Assembly: GCA_000697665.1 (NCBI GenBank)
Contig: KL197736.1
Span: 203,742-267,741, forward strand
Source of the DNA: Jaapia argillacea MUCL 33604
Taxonomy: Eukaryota > Basidiomycota > Agaricomycetes > Jaapiales > Jaapiaceae
Length of the DNA stretch: 64,000 nucleotides
Direction of reading: 5' to 3'
This document shows positions 34,239-46,162 of the stretch, piece after piece. The notes beneath the pieces were generated by a model. That model saw only the letters and a list, made by a program, of their open reading frames with translations, made no database searches and was not told the DNA's origin. The first letter of the stretch is position 1. Each line of letters starts with the position of its first letter. The position numbers and the translations under genes were made by a program.

Positions 34239-35381
34239 CTAGACGGCGCGCTAAAGGAAGGTCAGATCGACGCAAACACGGACGACATAGCGATAGTTCA
34301 CCCCGCGAGCTTTCTTGAACTTGAATAACATCATGACTCTCCTTCCGAAAGGGATCTTCAAACGCTTGATTTGGACGAATGTAGCGTCCAACTCCTTTTG
34401 AAGACGTGCGTGCTCCGCTTCCAACTGCTTCGCCAGTTCCGGATTGGCCTCGGATGCTACCTGTTCGGCCAGCTTGCGAATGGTTTCCTGCTCGTCCGAA
34501 AGGAGTTTCTGAAGGAGAGTGTAAAGTGTCTTTCCCGCCTCCGTCTCGTTGAGACGCCTTTGGAGATCCACCAATTCCTCCTGTAGTAAAAGCGCTCCCC
34601 GTTCTTCCTTATTCTGGACAACTTTGCGGACGATATGCCATGCAGACTCGGGCGAGTTGGCGAAACGGTCGACGCTGGCTCCATTGTCCAGCATCCCTTT
34701 CCAAAAACTGTCCTTCAGTACCGCCTCCCTCTCTTGCGCAACAGCTGGGTCCACTTTGTCCCACATCGATGACACGAATACGACGTGGCGGGCGGCAGCA
34801 TCTCCGCACAACTTCCCAAACATGCGGAGGTTCTTGAGCGGGGAACTAGACATGGGATTGTCTGTGATGCGATGTAGATAGACAATCCCTACAAGTTTAA
34901 CGTCATTCCCGTACCTATACACTGAGAATTAAGTGTCAGGTTCGCCAAACTATCTGAAGTCGTTGTGCTCACGTTTTTGCCAACCAGTCACCGATCACTT
35001 TAAGAATATCCATGTCCGTCCTGTTTGTATTATCGAACCCCGGAGTATCGACCAACACAACGCGTTTCCTTGTGCTCTAAAGGTGTCTTGCCACTAACGC
35101 AGGGGGCACTTGAACAGCTTGAACTTTGTCCGTACACGATTTCAGCGATTTACCGGATCGTTGGCCTTCCTGCCCCATGAGCGTGTCGATGAGCTACTCC
35201 TCTGTCAGAAAATGCATGGGCCAGTTCAAGCGACAACATACATGGCTTTTCCCAGACCCCGTTGGACCCATGATTCTGTTATTGGGTTAATATAAACGTA
35301 TTGATAATTCGAGCAAAGGACGCACACGATGACAAGGTCGTCAGGGCTAACAGCTTCGACGTCGAGGTCAAATTTGGCCAT
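34239..35381 (-). pseudogene. Single G-domain GTPase, family member 8, with a premature stop
   Basis: Exons from the 5' end are 35381..35326, 35275..35242, 35193..34973, 34914..34302 and 34250..34239. Lengths total 936, as in the intact gene at 6,119. A TAG at 35,077-35,079 replaces the proline codon of the PG segment before G3, and G3 itself reads DTPGFDN. The P-loop GPTGSGKSH is on the usual 34-nt exon, and the 3' part is intact to the R-A-V stop. The single nonsense codon suggests recent loss or, less likely, an assembly error. Confidence 0.78.
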
Positions 35382-36159
35382 AGTTGAGAATCAGCGTAGA
35401 TGGTAAAGATGCGCAGCGCTACCATTCCAGAGAGAAGGCCTGTGTCAGGTGTGACGACAATTGTTGTCCAAGTACTCGAATGAGAGGACCGTCCACCTTT
35501 CCTTCACCGTGTTGTTCCATCAAGGCTAGTGTCAACGCGGTTGCCTCGCCTAAGACGGGATGGATGAAGGTGAGGTGAAGCCCTGGTCCCAGAACGCACC
35601 AACACTGCGCAAAAGTTGGACATTGAACCCAATCAGATGAGACCAGATACAGTAGCGCTCGTAGAAACTCGCCTACGGCTCGTGAAGTGCTAACCCTCTT
35701 GCCTCGGAAGCACAAGCAGCGTCATTGCGGTCGTATTAACCCCAGGCCTATCATGAACCTCGGGCTGAGCTCGGAAATGAGGTCTATGATTTCGCTCCGT
35801 ACCTTCAACACACATTTTGAACCTCTTCACTGGCATAAACCTTGCCTTGTTATTTGCTTGTCATACTTGCAAGACCGCAACCCGAAGTTATTCGAAGATA
35901 GACCGTACCCTGTCACATGTCACGCGGGTACCGTGACCTCAACCTCTTGATGCTCCGACGCGTCGGTCATCAATCGGTCATTAACCTGTGAGTACTTTCC
36001 AATCGTCCGAGTACTGTTGTGGGCGGACCAGGATTCCCTCAGCAACCAATCCATCGGAGGTGTGTCCTGGATGTTTCTGACCGTCCCTGAGCATCGATCT
36101 TCCTTCAAGATCTCCGCAACCTCCACTCGCGTTCGACCACCCATCGATTCATTTCTCTT

Positions 36160-36545
36160 CACTTGAACCGTCTATTATTGTCAAGTCCAACATCTCACAC
36201 GAGGTTTCCTGCCGCCCGATTGACCGGAGTGATACGACCACCGAATCATGGTTTCACCAGGGCACGGGGAAAGCATGTAGGGTTGTCCCTTTCATTTCCC
36301 AGGCATGCGATTTCTAACCGCGAAAATATAGCTTATGATCAACCAGACAAGGTTCACGCTCCTCGGGTCCCAGCTACACTCCTGAAGCTTCACATCCAAG
36401 CTCGAAGCAGTCTACAAATCACATCATGCCAGTCGATCGATCCGGTTTGACGACGCGACTCGGGATAGTATGCACGTATAGGGAAGATGGGGATGGCTTG
36501 AACATGCCTGGCTCCTGATTGGGCGGCAGGCAAGTGAGCACAATA
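36160..36545 (+). pseudogene. Relic of a G-domain gene 5' part (third copy)
   Basis: The segments GFTRARGK, DKVHAPRVPATL and a remnant near ACATGCCTGGCTCCTG correspond to the relic at 20,160-20,440. Several frame breaks are present. Confidence 0.55.
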
Positions 36546-37522
36546 TTAATTTAAGAGAATGCGAGGAACGAGCATGAGCGGAAATGGTGGTCTACATGCA
36601 GAATTTCCTGCCTCTTCCGTCAAAATTTCAGTCACCCACTACTCGACTCCCAGCAGCTTGTCTTGTTTCTGGGCCCGCCACTCCCTTCCTTTAACGGCCA
36701 ACACTTCACATCTTCACTGGCTCTGGTTCGGTGACTCGACGTATTCTCTTTGCGATCTGAAGAGGTCTCTAATAGCATAGGCTGCTTGAGCCCACCCGCC
36801 CATATCACAGTTCATATCAGACTTTCTCCTCCTTAGATCCGGGCAGATGTTTCTGGTCGAACAACCGTTAGGGTTTTTGTCCATGCTCGCCTTGCTTGTC
36901 CTCACACCACACTCGCACACCCTCACACATTTGTACCACAATTATCATGATATGATTGAGATTGCTCGTGAGACTCGTAACTATCGCAGACGTTGACCAG
37001 ATATCTTGCTCGTCAAGTCGATTTATACATGTGTGAACAAAAGTCCAACTGGCCAGGACCGTTTGTTCAAGCTGGTTTCCTTCGGAGCCTTGTGTGATCA
37101 TTTCACCGAATATCCACTTTGGAGGTTTATTTCAGTGGGTTTCTTGGGATGGACACCTAGCCAGAACCTCGAATGTTGGGTCGGGATTGGGAGGACGCAG
37201 CCTTGAGTTCTGCTGAGCCACGAGGAGGATCACCGACTGGGTGTCGCATTCCGTCCATGAAGGTCTCAAAGTCGGTAGACGTCTGTTCGTCGAATAGCCA
37301 ATATAACTGGTTAACCATGGATCTCAATGATCCTAACAGACGAACTTAACCCCCAATAACCAATCGGCCAACCATTCTCGTAACCACCGCATATTTCAGC
37401 CAAGCAAAGGGTTGGAGAAGCGTCTCGTATCCAACAACAATAATACATACATCTTCACAGCACTTCAATCCCCCCCCCCTGTTCCTGTACTCGAGACGAC
37501 CTAAACCCAAAATTCATCCCCA
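36546..37522. other. Intergenic region before the intact BCP1 gene
   Basis: No gene is supported. From about 37,225 it shares blocks with the 3' flanks of the two dual G-domain genes, marking the parental side of unit B. Confidence 0.45.
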
Positions 37523-38653
37523 TCACCCACCAACAACATAAACCTCTCCCAACTCCCTCACCAACCCCTCGAACTTGTCAGCTGGTACGAGCATGACTTT
37601 CGTACCCAGTTCGAGACCGAAATCTTCTGCTGTGCGGGGTGTGGAGGTTGGGGTTGAGAAGGTATATGTTTGGGATGCGTACTGGGGGTTTGTTGGTTCA
37701 GTTAAATTGGAAGCATACGGAAGATAGTGGGGGTTGAAACGGCAGGACGGCACACTAACCTTTTCGATCACCTCATCCTCTGGGTGAAAGCTAAAGACTC
37801 CTCCACCCTCTGCTCCGCTTGGTAAACTAGGTCTTAGTTTCTTGCTTTTGTTTTTACGAGAAGAAGCGTTTGGTTGGGAGGAGAGGAGGAGCTGGGCTTC
37901 ATCTTGAGTTAGGGTGTAAGTGCGGGAGATGAATAAGAGATGGGTGAATGTGTATGGTTCGTTCTGTTGCGAAGTCGTTAGTTCATCGATAGATGGGAGG
38001 GAAAGCATAGAAGGACATGGGAAGGGAACTCACGTCGTCGATAGCCCATTTGATCTCGTCGACCAACATCCTATACATGTGTGGAACGATTTGTACTGGC
38101 ATGTTGATGAGTCTTTCGGATAGGACTAGGCCTATGTGCTGTGAGGGGTTGGCGTTTGGGCCTAGGATGTTTTGGAGAGTTGTGTGGAAGGAGGGGTTTG
38201 TGGGTTGTGATTTTGAGAGGAGGAGGGAGGTTAGGGCTTGGATCGACGGGTGGTCCTGTGGCCTCAGTGAATATGACATCAAAACACCCATGCAGAGGAC
38301 GCACTTTATGGACGGCCATGTTCAAGACGGTGAGGAAGGCGTAAGGATCTCCCTCCCTCCCATCCATCTTGACCGTAGTGCCAACAAGTGGTTGACCGAG
38401 AATTAGATCGGTGAGAGCTTCGAGGTGGAGAGAGGGAGAGGAAGAGTGGAATAGTTGGGAGAGGAGGTTACGGATTGCATGATAGTCGATTTCGGGATTT
38501 GGGTCGAAGAATTCAAAGTCTACGTTGATGAGGGACTACTGGGAGGTGGATGTGAGTGTGTGGAAAGTGTAGAGGAGTAAGAAGGGGGCGTACGACGTCT
38601 GAATCGCTGTCTTCGTCCATGTCAACATCCTGTTGTTGTTTTCGTTTTGCCAT
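37523..38653 (-). CDS. BCP1: BCP1/BCCIP-family protein
   Basis: From the 5' end the exons are 38653..38594, 38535..38305, 38255..38034, 37963..37760 and 37681..37523, giving 291 residues in frame. BCP1 is an essential nuclear protein in yeast, linked to nuclear export of Mss4 and to chaperoning of ribosomal protein Rpl23; BCCIP is the animal counterpart. The sequence shows a Lys/Arg/Gln then acidic N-terminus (KRKQQQ, DEDSDSD), the diagnostic FEFFDPNPEIDYHAIRNLL, LINMPVQIVPHMYRMLVDE and a Lys/Arg patch (RKNKSKKLRPS). It is divergent from PUT1 across about 200 bp. It is the only undamaged copy of three in the window. Confidence 0.93.
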
Positions 38654-38854
38654 GGTGGATGTGTAGTGGATTCGAATGATAGTTAGCACGGTAAAAGTCA
38701 AAAGATATGGTGTACCAAAAAGGAAATGATGAGTAGCCGACGGAGGACGGGAAACGAGCCGGAAGGAACTTGGCTTGTTCGTCGGCTGTAAGCCTGGGGA
38801 AAGGGGAGGGTATAAAAAGGAGGTCTGTCGTGAGTGGTGTTATCGTTATCGAAC
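38654..38854. promoter_or_regulatory. Divergent BCP1/PUT1 promoter with TATA box
   Basis: Only 201 bp separate the two start codons. TATAAAAA at 38,811-38,818 lies about 40 bp upstream of the PUT1 ATG. A comparable block is present in the duplicated copy at 23,876-24,073. Confidence 0.65.
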
Positions 38855-40978
38855 ATGTCGTTGAGGCATCTACTAAGACCATTGCATCTGCAGACCCGTG
38901 TCCCACTCTCATCCCATCGCAGACTCGCCCGACTCACACTCTTCGGCGGTGCTCTCCTCGGAACGACGCTGTATCTCTCCGCCAAGTCCCCGCTCTACGC
39001 AGACAATGACGAACACGACCCCAAACAGAAAACCCCCAACGTCTCCCTCGGTTCCCTGATTCGCTCCTATGCTGTCTACTCAATGTGCTCCATCCCCGCC
39101 TTGGTCGACGCAAGCCCCGCCATCTTGAAAGCCTTCACTTCTGTACCCGGGTTGAAGCAGGTCACAGAGGCAGTCGTGAGGGTCACTTTCTTCGATCAGG
39201 TTTGTCGGTCCCCTCTCCCATCTCATTCTCTCCCTTACTTACCCCCTCCCTCCCTCCCTCCCTCAGTTTGTAGGAGGCGACACAGCAGAAGACTGTCTCC
39301 CCCTCCTCGCCTCCTACCGTGCCCAGAACAAAGGCGTCCTATTCGGTTACAGCGTCGAAGTCGATGAATCAGCTCCCACTCCCGCTCCCTCTTCCACTCA
39401 CGAAGAGGATGTACCAATCCACAAACGAATCGTAAAGGAGATGATCCACTCTATCGACGTAGCAGCCGATTTTGAGGATAGATATGGGAAGAGGGATGGG
39501 AGAGGGAGGAAGACTTGGGTTGCTGTCAAGTTGGTGAGCAACTCGAGTCTTTGGTTTGTACCCCCCAGCCCCTCATTGACTTCTTCCCTCCCTCCCTCCC
39601 CCTTTCCCTCAACGGATATATGCGCATAGACCGCACTCCTCCCAGACGCACAAGCCCTAATCAACTTCTCATCCCACCTCGTCAAATCTCGTCCCAACTC
39701 ATACATCCCCTTCCCAGGCTGCCCACACCCAACCGACCTAGACATCCTCTACTCCCCATCCCCAGAATCAAACTTGCGTCCGGAAGATATCAAAGCCTTG
39801 AAAGAGTTGGATCAGGATTTGGTTGCTATTTGTCAGAGGGCGCAGGAGAGGGGTGTTAGGATTATCATGGACGCTGAATATTCTTGGTATCAGGTGGGTT
39901 TCTCACTTGCTTGATCTCTGAGTTGAGCTGATGGTGTTGTGGTGGGTTGTAGCCCGCTATAGACGCATACGTCCTCTCCCTCACTCGTCGGTTCAATAAA
40001 TTGGATGGAAAGGAAGCAAAAGGTCAACCCGTCAGACCCCTCGTATACCAAACCTATCAAGCTTATTTACGAAGGTCCGCTCTCTTCATGCCTTCCTCCC
40101 CTAGTCCTCCCCAAACTAACTTTGCGCTCCGCCAGAACCCCAATGTACCTATCCCACTCTCTCAAAAACGCCAAAGCAGGAAACTACGCTCTAGGCGTCA
40201 AACTCGTCAGAGGCGCTTATCACCCACACGAAATGGCCGCTCATCCTTCTTTACCCTCCCCTCCTACTTCCGGTTCAACACAATCGGCGGAGATGGAGAA
40301 ATCACACTCGTTGTCGATCTCACCTGACCCGCTCCCACCTGTTTGGTTCTCGAAAGAACAGACTGATGATTGTTATAACAAATGTGCCAAACTCGTTCTC
40401 GCGGAAATCAAATCGGACCTCTCTCCCACCCAAACACGTTCATGGTGGCCCGCTAAATCCAAGCCAACGGGAACGGAGGTGCCGAGGATAGGCGTATTAT
40501 TCGGAACTCATAATTGGGAGAGCTGTAAATTGATTTTGGGGCAGATGGTACAGGGTGGGTTGGCAACAAGTGAAGGAGATGTGGTGAGAGTTGGTGAGGA
40601 GGTTTGTGAGAGGGTTACTATCGCTCAATTATATGGTACGTTCTTCCCCCTTTTCTTTCCAAGAGAGGATGGCCGCTGATGGGGCAATGGAATGGGGGCT
40701 TTTTTGTAGGGATGAGTGATGCACTTACGGATTATTTGGTGGGGAGGACTAGGTCGGACGTCCCCCTTGTTATGAAGTATGTACCGTATGGTGCGCTATC
40801 TGAAGTGAGTGTCCCTCCTTTGGTTGGTTTGTTCTCGCGTATTGATGATGTGTTGGTGTAGGTCATGCCGTATCTTAGTCGACGGGCGATAGAGAACAAG
40901 AGTGTGCTTGGGAATGGAGGCGCTGCTGATGAGAGGAGGAGAGCTGGAGCTGAGATTTGGAAGAGGGTGTTTGGGTAG
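38855..40978 (+). CDS. PUT1: Proline dehydrogenase, mitochondrial
   Basis: Seven exons join 38855..39199, 39267..39533, 39630..39893, 39953..40074, 40136..40635, 40710..40804 and 40862..40978, giving 569 residues in frame. The enzyme is an FAD-dependent oxidase of proline to pyrroline-5-carboxylate, the first step of proline catabolism. The N-terminus is Arg/Leu-rich without acidic residues (mitochondrial presequence), followed by a hydrophobic stretch (LTLFGGALLGTTLYL). Family motifs include IMDAEYSWYQPAIDAYV, VYQTYQAYLR, GVKLVRGAY, GTHNWES and the C-terminal VPYG...MPYLSRRAIEN that binds the flavin and substrate carboxylate. A Ser/Pro-rich insert follows the GAY motif. Introns 1 and 2 contain CCCT-type runs. 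Confidence 0.95.
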
Positions 40979-41255
40979 ATCTGGAGAGGGTCAAGTATTT
41001 CGGTTCAATGGTTTGACTTTGGGGAACTTTTTTGGGTTGCGGTAATCTCATGTTGTAGAACGAGACTCTTTGTAGATTGCAAGGTACTTCACTGTCGTTC
41101 AGTCCAGGAAGTAAAGTAGAATAACGCTGGTAATTTTCTTTGAATGACTGAACTACATCGTATGGTCCTTACAACACTAAAAACATGACCTCAAAACCAA
41201 ACATACATTGACGTCCAACAAACCTTGCATTCTATTCCATTCCCTTCATTTCCCC

Positions 41256-44200
41256 TCAAGCACCAACCAACTCCTTAAACTCCGGACCCCACTGACTACT
41301 CTTCTGCAACTCATCAACAAACACATCAAACTTCGGACTTCCCCCACCACTATTAATCTTGCTCAGGGCAGCAACAGCCCTCAACGCACTCCTCTGCAAC
41401 TCCGCTGCTCTCTCCAAATCTTGCTTCACCGTATCCTTCGTAACCGTCGCTCCCTTCATTGTCTTCTCCAATTGGGGAGTCGCTTCGTCTAGGCGTTGGG
41501 AGACGGCAGTAGGAGCGAGAGAGGAAAGACGGAAGAGCATCATGTGCGATATCACTTTGATCTCATCAGAGTCGTCTGAGAGGCCTACCAAGACTCGGCC
41601 AAAGAACTCGTGCAAGTCGAGTTTGGCGAGGCATGTGTCGAGCTGTGATTCGATGATCAGTTGATTTATAGGATAATCGAGGAGAGGATAGGGTACAGAC
41701 GAGAGTGTACATCGTCTCATACGCTGTCTTGCGCGCTTCGAGACCATCGTCGACCTTGTGCGTCCAAGGACCCATTTGCACGGTACGGATGAGCTCGGGG
41801 TTCACTACCGTCTCCCTGTACAAGCTAGGGAGGAGTGATCCGAGGTGTTCACGGATCAGATGAGGTTTGGTACGAGCCGCAGAGTTCAACGTTGATAATG
41901 CTAGCCTTCGCACGGTCTGTGGTTCGCCATGAGTGGATATAGGAATCGACTAGCGAACGAATAACGTACCAGATCCTGATCGTGCATGAGGGAAAGGAAG
42001 TCGATGACTAGAGGAGCGAGTAGTTCATCGTATGATTGTGCCGTATCAGCGAAGGTGTATCGTATGGCAGAGACGACGGTCGCCCTCGTTGCGGGATTTT
42101 CGTCGTGGATACGAGCCTGGATAAAGGTCGATATTTGAGTGATCAACATCGCTGAGGTCAACGAATGAAATCCTACATGAAGTTGGGGCAAATAACGGGA
42201 TGGGTGGGTCACAGTGAGTTTCCCGAGACACGCGGCAGCAACATTGCGAGTTGTTTCTTCCGAGTTTTGAGAATTCTCGAACAATGGAACCCAGAGGAGT
42301 TCCGCTACACTTTCCAGTTGACCATGTGAGGAGTGAGTGACAACCTGGACAGAAATTTTAACGGGGATGGTTCCATAGGTTCGACACATATCTACATACC
42401 TCCTTTACAGCGTGGAGCGACAGGAGTCGCTTCTGAGCATCACTCTTCACCATCTTTACGATTGTCGGGAGGAAATGGTGGAGGTTGCCAATGGCAACGT
42501 TCCCTGTTATTCACGGTCAGGCCAACTCGGGAGGTAGAGAAAGAGGCACCTACCTGCAGCGAACGCAGCAGCGGATCGCACTTCGTCTTGTTCGGCAGTG
42601 AAGTATGTAATGGAGCAGGCAAATAGGTCTTGTTGCGGAGACATGTCACTGACGATAACGATGAGATAGTTCATGGATCGGAGGGAGAACAACCTACATA
42701 AACCGTCCAAGTTCACCCAGCACGAGCAGGCTGAGAACAACCTGATTGGGCTTGGCTTTAGAACCCTTCTAACAAGGTGTAGATGTGAATCGGATAGGTC
42801 ATAGGTAATTAAGGATAGTCATACCTTGACGTGCTTAGAGAACTCTGCGATTGTACCGGCAGCGACTCCTTGCTGACTCCTGACAACCTGTGCGATACAC
42901 TTCGCCACATTAGCAGGTGATGCCTCCGCTCTCGGTGCCTTGTCAAGTGAGATCACAAGATTGGGAACAACGTGGGTAGCAATCTGCCTATCCGCTACGA
43001 CAAGAGCAGAGAAGAAGGCGAGGAGTGAGTCAAGGGCGGCTCCAGCAAGAAGTGGAGAATGCGCAATGTCATAAATATCCTTAAGAAGTTCGCGTTCAAC
43101 TTCTGGGAAGGTTATCGAAGGCGAAAGTTGTAGAAGGAGGGAGAGGGTTGTCAGGGTTGAAGCCAAGAGGGCAATATCTGTTGTCGTAACGAAGTTCTTG
43201 AGCTGGGGAACAAGGTTCGGTGGGAGGTCAGCAGGAATGCCAGACTTGTATCTGGACAAAAAGATCGATTATAAACTTTGCCAAAGACGAGAAGGGAAAG
43301 TGCGAACCTGCCCAGCAGAGTATCCAAACACACGAACAAGTCGCTCTTTCCGCTTCTCCCGCTCTTCTTCAACAAGGTCATCACCCACTGCATACATCCA
43401 TTGACCCACTCGTCTCCAATCTCAACTTCTGCGGCAACATTGGTCACAACTTTGACTGCGCCCTCCGTCCTCCCAGTGGTCCTACAAATCGCCTCCCACT
43501 CTTTCCTATCCTTTCCTTTGACCACATCAGTAGCGCAGACCCATAAATCACCGATGCAATCTTCTGCGCAGGAACGAACTTCAGCGTCTGTATCGTGACT
43601 GCTGAGTCTCTTGACGGCCTCTGTGTAAACACGGTCCGCCCAGTCACCGTTCTTGATCGGCTTGAGAACGTTCAAGAGAGCAGAGAATACCCGGAACGCC
43701 TCGGAAGCAACTCGAGGGTGTCGTTCTGAGAGGCCCTTCAAGAGCACCGGTGTTAATGTCGAAAGCGAGCCGGAGAAGGTCGGTGGGGAGTGGGTGGAGA
43801 AAAATAGTGCAAGGAATGAAAGACAAGTGACATGGAGGGTTGCCGTTGACGTTGTGGGAGGTTGGGATAAGACCGACTTGGATGTGGTGATGATAGCGGC
43901 CGATTGATTAGAAAGACAACCCGGCAACACACTGAGTAATGTGTTGAGGAGTTCAAAGGCAGCTCGAAGGGTTCCGGGAGGGGTTCTAGGAGACTTCAAC
44001 TGGTTCAACAGAGCCTTGGAAAGCGCCGGTACTTGGGACCTCAAAAGCGTATAGGGAGTTTCCTCAACATCCATCCCCTCTTCATCTTCACGTTTACGTT
44101 TACCTCCAATGGCCAACTCTGCTTCCTTGACGGCGATGCCTCCGCCGTATACTTTCGTCTGATTCAGGAAAACCACATAGGTCGCCCATACTTCGAGTCG

Positions 44201-45793
44201 GACTGTCTCCTCACGATCACCGAATCTCGAAATAAGAACGGGAGAGACATCTTTGTACAAGGAGTTGAGAAGTTCAGGTCGGGTCCCAATGATCGCCGCC
44301 AGGAGTTTGGTTGCGGAGCGGCGGATTTTGTATGATGTATCTTCCTCGTCGGAATACCTAACGTACTCTTGGTCAGCGGAGAACATCACAAAGGATACAG
44401 AACAAATTCACTCGTCGAGCTCTGCATCATCATCGTCATCTCCATCAGCCATTTCTTCATCCTCGTCATCATCATCATCTCCCGCATAATTCTGACTTTG
44501 ATCAGAATCGAGATCACAAGAGGAAAGAGGCTACTTACGGGATCGTACTTGATGTATTGACACCCCAGCTGAGTGATAGAACCCAAGAACGGTGTGATTT
44601 CACTCGGACACCTCAACACCAACACTTCGAATGCCTGATATCAAGTCATCAACAACTATTCCTAACGCACCATAATAAACACAAACCTGAAGACAACTCT
44701 CTCGGAGTTCGTCATCATCCCTCTGAACAGCCTTCAACATACCGGGAACGATGTCGTTTAACGCCGGAGATATTTGGGATGGCGAATGTCTCGCCACAGC
44801 GGCCACTAGCTGGATAGTCGTTCGCTGCCTCTCGAGGCTTGCATTGGCAGCGAGATAAGGATAGATATCCGACTTCAGGAGGTCCGTAAACAGGGCAGGG
44901 GGGGACACGGGTATGAATTGGGCGAGGGTGAGGATAGCACGTTTGCGAACTGCTGGTCTGGAGTGAGCGAGAAGAGGAGGAATTGCCTTCAGAGGAGGTG
45001 GATCGAGTGTTGGGCTCGATATGTGTGCGGGGAAGCGGGTGATAAGGATTGAGAGGATTGAGAGAGTCTCCATCAGGGTTTCGGGTGGAGTTTGGGGCTG
45101 TAAAGGACATCAAGAAAGGAATCGCAGGGTGGAAAGGTAAACCGACGTTTGATATTTGAGCAAGAAGCTTAGGTCCTAGTTTGGCACAGGCTTTGAGCGC
45201 AACCTTGCCATCCGCAGGCAATTCTGCTGTGATTGTCTTCAGGGCTAAGAGTCGGCTTCGGATCAGCTCATCCACAAGAGTCGGGACCACGGCACACACC
45301 TAGACCAGAGATATCCCTCAATTCATCGTCTTTGGAGGAAGAGAACTCGATCAACTGATCCACGACATGATCCATCTGAGGCTCGCGTATGATCTTGATC
45401 AATTGCCCCAAGCTTCACGACGAGCATTAGAATTTTTTGATAGTGATAACAGTCAAGATACATACCATTTAACGGCCTGATTTTTGACTTCCGATATCTT
45501 GTCCTGGACCAGTTGCAATACCTGGCGGATGACTTTGTTCTCCGTCGGTTCATCTCCCAAGAGACTTCCTGAGTCTTGTCTGATCTCGGTCATGAGATCG
45601 TTCAAACCCATAAACCTGGGTCATCGAGCCACAATGAATGAGTGTCCCTTAAATCGAACACGAGTATAATCCGCACCTAAAGTCCTGGTCCGGGGATTGC
45701 ATCTATGCATCGGCTGGTCAGCGATAATCAATAGACTATATAACCGATATGAACCTTTTCGATGAGACTGTTCATTAGATACGTTTTCGTCAT
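41256..45793 (-). CDS. CAND1: Cullin-associated NEDD8-dissociated protein (CAND1/TIP120)
   Basis: Seventeen exons (5' to 3': 45793..45755, 45703..45678, 45615..45466, 45412..45300, 45244..45147, 45097..44687, 44634..44539, 44491..44412, 44357..43308, 43251..42825, 42768..42698, 42648..42554, 42503..42400, 42344..42177, 42116..41970, 41916..41701, 41642..41256) give 1,225 residues in frame, near the roughly 1,230 of animal CAND1. CAND1 is a HEAT-repeat solenoid that wraps around unneddylated cullin-RBX1 and exchanges substrate receptors. Diagnostic segments are DQDFRFMGLNDLMTE at the start, an acidic stretch at about residues 311-338 followed by SYKIRRSATK and SPVLISRFGDRE, NVAAACLGKLT, RTVQMGPWTHKVDDGLE and SALRAVAAL near the end. 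Exon 2 is 26 nt. Confidence 0.95.
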
Positions 45794-46162
45794 GATGGGA
45801 GGTCAGTTGTGTGAAGAGAGAACGGTATCTAGTCGATGTGGTCGGCGGCAGAGGGCAAGAAATGCAGAGTGGCGCCTAAAGTCCTTTCGACTTTCTCGAA
45901 TCGCGGTCGCGTCGACCAGCCCATGATGACTCCCTTATCTCTCCTGTCCCACCGTCTCCACTGATCAGCTGCAGTTCTCGATGGCCCAAGGTCGGCCTGC
46001 ATGGGAGGAGGCAAGCTCAACTTTAACCAAGTTTCTGCTCTAGCTTCGATTGCAATTTTCTTTGAGATTTAATCCAATGTGCATTAAAATCACCGTGCAA
46101 ATAACGTATGCGTACAACAGTCACGTCCATCCATGTATGCGAAGAACCTCAAACCTGCAACC
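45794..46162. other. Intergenic region between CAND1 and VPS27
   Basis: This stretch holds the CAND1 5' flank and the VPS27 3' flank, both genes being on the minus strand. Nothing else is recognised. Confidence 0.5.

Larger units (their letters stand above)
33985..36545. repeat. Segmental duplication unit A, copy 2
   Basis: This segment aligns in the same orientation with 17,990-20,480: the broken minus-strand gene, its flanks, the shared spacer and the divergent relic. Similarity ends just after GGCAAGTGAGCACAA near 36,545. Confidence 0.75.

Noticed and set aside
1656-36545. NLR/STAND interpretation of the P-loop genes
   Set aside because: There is no NB-ARC or NACHT signature beyond the Walker A, no repeat domain (WD, ANK or TPR), and G3 reads DTPGFDD as in GTPases.
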